DNA of 64,000 nt from Caenorhabditis remanei. Its lineage: Eukaryota; Nematoda; Chromadorea; Rhabditida; Rhabditidae. Location of the stretch: positions 7,812,001 through 7,876,000 of the forward strand of contig NC_071328.1 of NCBI RefSeq assembly GCF_010183535.1. Direction: 5' to 3'. Shown here in pieces: positions 56,587 to 64,000 of this stretch. Position 1 is the first letter of the stretch. Every line of letters begins with the position of its first letter. The notes under the pieces are model-generated. The model made no database searches. It worked only from the letters and a program-made list of their open reading frames with translations, and was not told the origin of the DNA. A program made the translations under genes and the position numbers.

Positions 56587-59383
56587 TTGTCGGCGTAATC
56601 CCACATGACTGAATGCCCAAATCTCGATCTTTGTTGCAGCTTGTAGTTGATCTTGAGGTTTGAGTGCTGGTACTAGACGTATCCATTCCTTGATTTGGTG
56701 TCCTGGATCTTTCTTTGGATGATACTGCTGGTACATCTTCCTTGATGTTTTAGTGTGAAAGGATGTACTGCAGTTGGAGTTCTTTCCTTGTGTTGATGGA
56801 GTTATAGGTTTGTTGGATGGATCTTGCTTTGACATGAAGACGTGAAGTTGACTTGACATGTTTTGATTGTTGTCCAACATTCCTTTTCCTTGACTTGTGT
56901 TGTCGTCTTTCCTTGAAGATGATTCTTGATTCTTGCTGGTACTTCTTAGCGATGTTGTTGCCCGAAGCACCTGATGATGTGTTGAATCCGTGCACATCTT
57001 CTTGGAGTTGTGTGCCAATATTGGTGTTGTCCGATTGACGGCGGATGGGGATAGACGAAGGTGATGCTTGGCATCCACTCCTTCGTTGGTTTCAGCTGGC
57101 GAAGTTCTCGCTGACGCCTTTCGGAGGTTGGAGCTCCTCTGCGGCGAATTCCACGGCTGGATGTGTTGTTTTTGCAGCATTGTCCTTTCCAGAATCGATT
57201 GATCCTGTTTGAGACCAGTTGCTGCGACTGTTGTTGAGCGCAATGAGCTTGTATGGGATCTGGGCTCCTGAAGTTGTGCTCTGCTCGGCTGACGTTCTTG
57301 AGGTCGAGCTGGGGAACCAATGTTCCTGGCTTCCTTTGACAGAATTCTTCCGACGATGTTGTTGTCAGCTGGTAGACTTGAAGAAGTTGACGAGAGAATT
57401 GTTTAAGAAGAGTTGACTTTGTCAGAGCTTTTCAGATCTTTCGCCTACTGGCTTAGACCTGAACCTAACTGAAGCTTTATCGCTTACAGTCTGGACATAA
57501 GACTCTAAGTAAATGGGCAGCTAGCTGATAGAATTGCTAGTAAGATTTTGCACCATCTACTCAGAATCCGTATCTCTTTTGGACCCGATACTGACTAGCA
57601 GCTGGGCTTGCGCCTCTTTTCGGTAGCTCTGATTCTTTTATACCTTTCAATATCTTAAAATCTTAAAATTTAAAACACTAAGTAATCAATTATAGACTTG
57701 ATGTCGTTGATGATGACTTGAATCCTAAATTCCTCGACTTCTTGACGTATTGAGCTGGTATAACATCTTCTTGACGTTGAGTGACTTCTCGTAGTCGTTG
57801 TCTGACTTCTTGTGTAGTTGTTTGACTCGTGAAGACTTGTCGACTTGACTTCCTTGATGTCCAACTGCCTCATGTCCTAAGCAGTGTGACTTCTGAAGAC
57901 TTGACTCTCCCAGCTAGACTTCCTTTGGTGTCCTACTGCCTCTTGTCCTTAGCAGTTTGACTGACTTCTTGATCTTCGGCTCGAACACCCTTTCAGTTTC
58001 TTATTCCTTCTTCTTCTCGTGTAGAATTGATTGATTCCTCATAGTGATGTACGAAGAGGAAGTAGAATTTTTTGCTGGTAGGGAGTTGATGATGAACCAT
58101 GACAATGGATTGCATCCTTGTGTCGAGATCTTCTGAAGCCATCGGATTTTCTTTGAAGGCATCCGAACTTCTTGTTCAGTTGTGTCCAGTCTTCATTGAC
58201 TTGAATCCTAATCGATCCGGAAGACGTTGAGTGTCTTCTTGGTGACATCTCGTTGGCCTTCTTCATCAGCTGGTAGAGTGGTGGCGACTTGAAATTCTCT
58301 GTCTTGTCCTACTTTAATCTTGCTGGTAGAAATTCTGGCTTGTGATTCCAGGAAATTCAACTTGAAGAATCGAAAATGACTTGAAGAAACAATGATGTCC
58401 TCCGAAACTTCACGACGCAGCTATTCACTCGGCTTGTCCACTTCTCGTCCATCTTCCTCCGATTCGTGATCCTGATGTTGCTTGTTCACTTGCTCGATCG
58501 CTTGAGCTGGTATCGGCAGATGAGTGGACTTCTGTTGAAGTTGAGTGAAGATTTGACGATTTCTAGACAGCTTGGCTTGTAGACATCGTCGCTGAGTTTC
58601 CCCTGAAGTTGCGATCCTTGGAGACGAGCCAGTTGGATGTTCTTCGGTTGAGATGACGTTGAACATCTTCTTGTAAGAGTTCTGCAGCAAGTTTAACAAC
58701 TTTCGATGCCGATTCTTCTCTTGTTCGTGTTGATGAACAAGATCGACGTCTTCGGCTGGTAGAAGTATCCTCCCGCTGTTCTCAGAAGTTGTTGACAGTT
58801 GCAGATGACGTTGTTGAGGCGAAATCTTGATACGTTACAGTGGATGGTAGACTATGGTCTTTCCGCTGTGACTTCAACATTTCGTTGTGCGATGTCTTCT
58901 GCAGCTGGTACGTTTTTGTCCTTCTTCTTTTGAACTTCTGAGCCTGTTGCTTCTTGAAGACGTTGGTCTTGATGCCGCTTGTATTCTGCTGTGGCTGCTT
59001 CTGAAGTACGAAGATGTCCCTCTTGACTCCTGTAGTTGCCGAGCGAACGACTTCTTTGTTGTCTTCTGGTGTAGCTGTCCGATGAAGAATAATCAGCTAT
59101 TGATTTGATTGAAGAATCCTGACGTCATCAGGTGTCGACTTCCTTGTTGACCTGATGGCAGTTTTCTTCGAACCAACGTAGCTGGTGTTCCGATCATCTG
59201 GAGCAAAGCTACAAACAATCGTTGAACTCTTACGGAGAGCTTTCACGGATTGTGAGCATTCGCCAATAGATGAGATGGAATTGACTGCTTGGCTTGTATT
59301 CTGAAGATTAACGGCTTAGAGTTGTTCTTCGTCTTGAATCTTCGTTGTTGCAGCAATTGTTTTGTTGACATCTACTGGGTGCA

Positions 59384-59920
59384 ATGTCCCATATGATCGT
59401 GAAGACGTCTGAGCAGCAGCTGGTAGTTCCAAACGACGAACGATGTTCTTGTAGTTGTCGATAACTTCTTTATTTTCTTCTTCTTGCTTATCCAATGTTT
59501 TTGTCTCATCGATTATCTTCTTTTAGCGCATTTGAAGCATCTTTGAGTACAAATTTGAGAGCGGATAGAATAAATTTGCGAAATTATCGATCGATTCGTC
59601 CATTTGAAGCACCGAAGATAACTTGGCTTGTGTTTTAGACGATGAGCGGCGAAGCGTCGATGGTGTGTTGTCCCAAATGATTGTGACGACGATTGAGCAG
59701 CAGCTGGTACTCCCGAATGACGAAATTGTTATTCTTGTCGTCGATAACTTCTTTTATTTCTTCTGCTCGCTTGCTCCGATGTTTTCGTCTCTTCGATTAA
59801 CTTCTTTAAGCATATTTGAAGCATCTTTGAGCACAAAGTGTGAGCTGGTAGAAGAAATTCGCGAAATTATCGATCGATTCGTCAATTTGAAGCACCGATG
59901 ACAGTTTTTGCTTGTCCCAT
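59384..59920. repeat. Tandem duplication of about 280 bp inside the large element
   Basis: Unit 1 about 59384-59640, unit 2 about 59668-59920. Shared blocks include TTTGAAGCATCTTTGAG and GAAATTATCGATCGATTCGT. Both contain GAGCAGCAGCTGGTA; only unit 2 has a second heptamer, at 59844, where unit 1 has GCGGATA. Confidence 0.7.
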
Positions 59921-62147
59921 CTTGTTTTTGAGCAGTTGTAGCTGATTGCATTAGCTCAGGAGGTCGATTGAGTTGATTGTCGTTGACATTAAAGTCGCTG
60001 GTGGAACGAAAACTTGTTGCATGTCTTCTTGGTCCTCCAATACGATTTTCCGATCACAATCTTGCTCCATTTTCAATAGAATCCATTCTATTGCTTCTTT
60101 CCCAGCTTCTCGTCGATGATTGAAGTTGTCGCCGACGATTGCTGGTATTGTAGTTTTGTTGCCGAAGCAACTAGTTGATGCAGACGCCGCGAAGTCTTCT
60201 GATGATGTCCTTTAGCTGTGGGCTCGCTAAATTTCTTCTGACTTCTTGGCTTCTGTCCTTTTGAGTCATTGGATTGATGAACGTGGAGATGTTGCACAAA
60301 GTAGCTGGTGTTTTCAGGCGAGAACTCGAACATGTCCTCGAAGTTGCTCTTCTGACGACCAAATTGCATCGGTTTCCGAGATTACTTGGATGCTCGAGAT
60401 CTTTGTGATGATGAAACAACTGTGCTGGTAGAATGAAGATTGTTAATGGAAGATTCTTCTTTTCATCTATTCTTCATCGAATTGTTCCATCTCCTTTGGC
60501 TTTGTTGTTGTGGCATCTCCTTTTGTTACTTTGACGTCGTATCCAATGACTTTTTCATGCTAGAATCCGTTCATCTTTCGTTTCGAAACGGGTGTCGAAA
60601 CTAAGAACTGCCTGATTTTTCGCATATCCGATAGAAATTCCTATCGCTTTGAGCCAGCTGATTGTCCTTATATGTAGACGTTGGCTGGTATTGTAGAGGT
60701 GTTGCCGAGGCAACGAGTTGACGCCGTCTGCCACGAAATCCTTGTCGATTTTTATCCTTTTAGAGCGATGAATGACATATTTGTAGACTTCTTGGCCAAT
60801 CGGCAGTTGTGATGTCGAAGAAGAGCTGGTATTGCAAGCGAAGTGTGCTCATCGAATCTTTTGATTTCCGATTACTCCAAATCGATGACGACTTGAATGT
60901 CAGCTTGTATTGACTCCCAGCTTCAATCGATAACGATGAACAACGAATGAAGCTGGTACTTGATGGCGTCGCTTCTGTTGAAATCGATAAGTCGAATTCA
61001 ATCATCGAAGTATGGAGAGCGGGCTTCTTGAATCGAGTGATGACTTCGCAAGAATAGTTATCGCTTCTTCTGTTGATGTGGCGACATTCCACTTGATGTC
61101 CCTTGTTGTTGTCACGACGGAATTAAATCGATAACAATCGCTTCGGCTGGTAGTTGCTTGCAACCTAATCGATTTGTTTTCGAATCCGATGACGTTAATG
61201 TTCTTCGGGACGAGTTGATGACTTCTTCTTGGCTTGTGAATGCTAGCTGGTAGAGATGTCTTGCTTCATAGATGACGTCTTCATTAGAGTTGTTGATCGA
61301 CGTCGTCCATTCTGCTGGTACATCATTCGGCTTGCTTCCTGTTGTTGCTTCACTTCCGATGTCGTTGTCGTGGTTTTTCCTTTGTCTTCCTTCCATCCAG
61401 AAGACGTTTGAATGTTATCCGTGCTTCTGGTATCACAATGAAAGATTTTGAAGACGTCGGCAATGACACGATAAAGTGTTTGAACATCCGTGAGGTGATA
61501 GTGCCAAGAATGAAGTTAATTTTGAGAAGAGAGCTGGTAATTGCTAGAATCAGAGCTACAATCAGCATTGTAAGAAATATCCGACACGGGAATACTTCTC
61601 ACTAGCTGATGGGCATCCGATTTTCGCAAAAATTTGCTCTTTCTTCTCGTTGTTGCCGGCTTGTTGTAGTTGACTTGTTGATCAGCGCGGCTACTGGTGT
61701 CGAAGTCCTTTTCGAGCTGTCCTGAGATGGCGTCACTCGAGCTGGTACTTCTTGAAGTTGTTGATTCTTCCGATGGGAGTTCCGGTTAACTGTGTCCATC
61801 TTCAGAATCTTTTGTATTCCTCCATCGCTCCATTGTTTTCTTCCTTCCTTCCTTCGTAGAAACTTTTGCAACCATGTGAAGCAGCAATGAACCCCGTGTC
61901 CACTGAAGCTACCGATGGTGCTACAACAGCTTGACGGAAGCTGGAGCAGCCATCAATGCTATGACAGTAGATTTGCTGGTGCGGTGTTTGACGTCGACGA
62001 AGTTTCTTCTTTTCTGCCGGAGCTGGTGGTGTGAAAGAGACGAAGAGAGCAGGCGAACGTGGAGGAGATGGTTTCCTATCCGTTTTAAGTCCGGACAGGA
62101 AGACTCTAATGCGATGTGTGTCTGTTGTTATGTAGTGTGTGTGCTTT

Positions 62148-62333
62148 GAAATGTGCTTTAATCTAAACCAGTGATTTCACTGTGAAATTTCAGCTTGATT
62201 TCTTTTGTTTTGTTATGCTGTCTGTTGTATTTTGTGGGATTGTATTGTATTGTCTGTATTTGTCTGTAAATTTTGAAAGCAAGTGAGCTTCAATCTAAAA
62301 CAGTGATTTGACTGTGAGATTTTAGCTGGGTTT
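62148..62333. repeat. Two copies of a 50-bp sequence around CAGTGATTT
   Basis: TTTAATCTAAACCAGTGATTT with TCACTGTGAAATTTCAGCTTG (from 62157) and the similar TTCAATCTAAAACAGTGATT with TGACTGTGAGATTTTAGCTG (from 62289). About 130 bp apart, direct. Confidence 0.6.
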
Positions 62334-62374
62334 TTGTGGAGCCTAGCCAAGAAAGTTGGGAGGCTGGTAGTTGA

Positions 62375-62641
62375 TGGCGAAAGCCATGGGTTGTTCGAAA
62401 AGTAGTCCGAAAGGGTTCCGAGAATTCTGATTGTACACATCATACCCGATCAGGAAGAGTAAGTAGACTCTTGTCGGTCCATCACGTCACCAAGCATCTT
62501 CCGAAGAAACTACTCGATGATCTCGGCGCTGAAAAGTGTTTGGAAGCGGGTAACCTGAAAGAAGGATGAGAGAGTGCTCTGAGGCTAGTGTCGGCCATTG
62601 CCGAGGCACACAAAGACTTATCTCCTGCTCAACCTGATTAA
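62375..62641 (+). pseudogene. Polyprotein C-terminal remnant with an in-frame TGA
   Basis: An open plus-strand frame of 64 codons begins WRKPWVVRKVVRKGSENSD, continues RSGRVSRLLSVHHVTKHLPK, stops at TGA (62567-62569) and remains open in the same frame for 23 more codons (ESALRLVSAIAEAHKDLSPA) to TAA. The pattern, a W-V-V-x-K core, then N-S-x-C, then RSGRxxxxxVHHV, recalls the C-terminal segment after retrotransposon integrase. The assignment is tentative. Confidence 0.35.
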
Positions 62642-63974
62642 CCTAACTTCCCTCACCGACAGACACACCGTCAGCAAAGGTTTTTTGCTAGTTTTTGTAC
62701 TGCTACTAGCTGCAGTATACCCTGATGTTAGAGTGTGAAGGTTAGCTAGACCAACCTTTGACTAGAATAAGAAAATACTAAAAGTTTTTGGATACTCGAT
62801 GTCCCTGAGTCACGTCATCCACTTTCGGCGTACCAGGCCGTCGGCGAAATCAATAACTCAAGAAAACCGAGAAAGTAAACTAAACTAATAGCTAATGGGG
62901 ACTAGTGGTATGTTTAACTAGAAGTTGGGCATGTAAACTTACCCAAAAGACTAGAAGATGTTCCTAAACTAGGTTTGCACCTTGTCCGATAGTTTGCTGG
63001 TACTTAACTCGTACCGGTTGCAAGAATATAAGCGCACGACACTAGTCCTTCATAACACCGAAATGAAATGAATTTTTAGTAAATGAGTGACAAATGTGTG
63101 TGCTATATGCCTTTACAACATGCAAACTAAACAGAAAAGATACGAAAAAGAGACCGTGAGCTTAGGGAAGACAGAATAAGAAAGTAAAAAGAGAGGGAAT
63201 TGATGTTGACGCATGCTTTTGTGGGGTTCAGTGGTATTTTTAAGCGAATTTGTCTAATCTCAACCCAATATTTTTCCTAAACTGCTGCCCGTCTCGACGG
63301 TAGACGACTAGCACTTACTAGTTTGGCTAGTAGCTGTCTTGTGCGTTACCACGTCGCTCCTGTCTAGGGAACCCGCGATAAGACAGCAGTATGTCCCGAC
63401 TTTCACGGTTCCGCGCCACTTTGCGGAGTATTAGAGTGAAACCACTTATTAACACCACTTTACTAGACTATACAGACATAAACTTAGCTTTCGAGGCGCC
63501 TTTCGCTCATTTCGCAACAATCGGAGCACAAGCTGCCATACGACGGCGCTAAGTTACTCTGACTGTGCTGTTAGAACGTCCGAAGGCCTTTTGTGTATGA
63601 GAGAAGCTGGTATTGTCCGTATTGTCCTTGTTGTTGGGCGAGAAGTCGCTTCACATCCGGTGATTGCTGGCAGCTTTCCGAGAAGGTGTGCACATCGCAG
63701 AAAATCGATAATTGTCCGCGATCCTTCCTTTCCGACTGTTTTGCTGGTATCCGGCTGCTTGACGACATCGATCGCTTCGAATGATGCAATAATTGGGGTG
63801 ATTTCTTCGTGTTGACACTTTCTTTTGATGGAAAATGTTGAAATCCGTCACGATTTTGGTAGGTCCTCCTTCGCTGCTTGTTGCTCGTTTCCGGAGGTGT
63901 CTCTCTTTTCGCACACCAAACACACAACAGCTTATTCCAGAAAAAAAATTTTCTGGTTCCCGGTCGATGTACCA
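62642..63974. other. Non-coding segment before the right LTR copy
   Basis: Contains only three GCTGGTA heptamers, near its far end. A minus-strand frame of 134 codons (63975-63571) begins right at the LTR edge with MVHRPGTRKFFFWNK. The sequence abutting the LTR reads, on the minus strand, TGGTACATCGACCGGGAACC, which could be a tRNA primer site if the element is oriented that way. Confidence 0.35.
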
Positions 63975-64000
63975 TGTGACGAGGAGGTTAGGCCGGCCGG

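Larger units (their letters stand above)
54763..64000. mobile_element. LTR-bounded large element with a GCTGGTA array
   Basis: TGTGACGAGGAGGTTAGGCC and the next six bases occur at 54763-54788 and again at 63975-64000, where the window cuts the second copy. Direct repeats that begin TG and lie 9.2 kb apart suggest the starts of two LTRs. The interior shows no reverse transcriptase, protease or integrase core. Frames on the minus strand are Ser/Gln/Lys-rich and change frame often. A C-terminal remnant on the plus strand is at 62375-62641. The heptamer GCTGGTA occurs 30 times on the plus strand, with no reverse complement seen: 54931, 55042, 56666, 56727, 56935, 57368, 57754, 58074, 58269, 58322, 58506, 58755, 58904, 59419, 59703, 59844, 60141, 60424, 60684, 60825, 60952, 61146, 61246, 61314, 61533, 61741, 62363, 62996, 63606, 63743. 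It may be a large non-autonomous (LARD-like) element; orientation is unsettled. Confidence 0.6.

Noticed and set aside
54875..57320. Minus-strand ORFs of 169, 251 and 124 codons
   Set aside because: Low-complexity Ser/Thr/Gln/Lys translations with overlapping alternative frames; no gag, protease, RT or integrase motif, and one spans the nested transposon border.
1..64000. CRISPR arrays, bacterial operons, rRNA genes
   Set aside because: None seen; intron structure and gene content are nematode nuclear.

Overview
The window is nuclear DNA from a nematode, almost certainly a Caenorhabditis species. Introns are mostly 43-60 nt with TTTTCAG-type acceptors, intergenic DNA is AT-rich, and the gene content is typical: a srg/sru/srv-type chemoreceptor, a UDP-glucuronosyltransferase, a syntaxin and a clear orthologue of the axon-regeneration kinase dlk-1. 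All gene models were built by hand from splice signals and reading-frame phase, so boundaries may be off by a base or two.

Layout. 0.7-3.5 kb: a doubtful small membrane-protein gene and a complete syntaxin. 3.8-17.9 kb plus 25.0-26.2 kb: seven genes carrying nine copies of one roughly 230-residue domain that I do not recognise. I call it the YGRYC family, after its most constant motif. Copies lie on both strands, two genes carry two domains each, and most end in serine-rich acidic tails. 12.5-13.0 kb: a hAT-like MITE with 8-bp target duplications. 18.9-20.2 kb: a C/EBP-like bZIP gene with spliced 5' leader exons, an overlapping upstream ORF and a long 3' UTR. 22.8-24.8 kb: a UGT gene intact in all six exons except for one TGA in the sugar-nucleotide signature. 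28.2-29.3 kb: a seven-transmembrane chemoreceptor. 30.7-33.5 kb: four small membrane-protein genes in tandem, each with a phase-0 intron inside the transmembrane helix. 34.0-41.5 kb: dlk-1 (10 coding exons, 939 residues), with a 1.17-kb near-perfect palindromic transposon in its first intron.

41.6-54.7 kb is gene-poor and holds an internally deleted LTR retrotransposon, a 25-base C tract and decayed repeats. From 54.76 kb to the window end lies an element bounded by direct copies of TGTGACGAGGAGG. It has no recognisable pol core but carries 30 copies of the heptamer GCTGGTA, all on one strand, and is interrupted by a nested TIR transposon that has none.

How things connect. The YGRYC genes are a local, recently expanded family; two of them share a 16-bp promoter block containing a TGACGTGG element of the kind bound by XBP-1/ATF-type bZIP factors. 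In C. elegans DLK-1 signals through MKK-4 and PMK-3 to the C/EBP factor CEBP-1, so a C/EBP-like gene about 14 kb from dlk-1 deserves an orthology check. The most unusual item is the GCTGGTA-studded LTR-bounded element at the right end.
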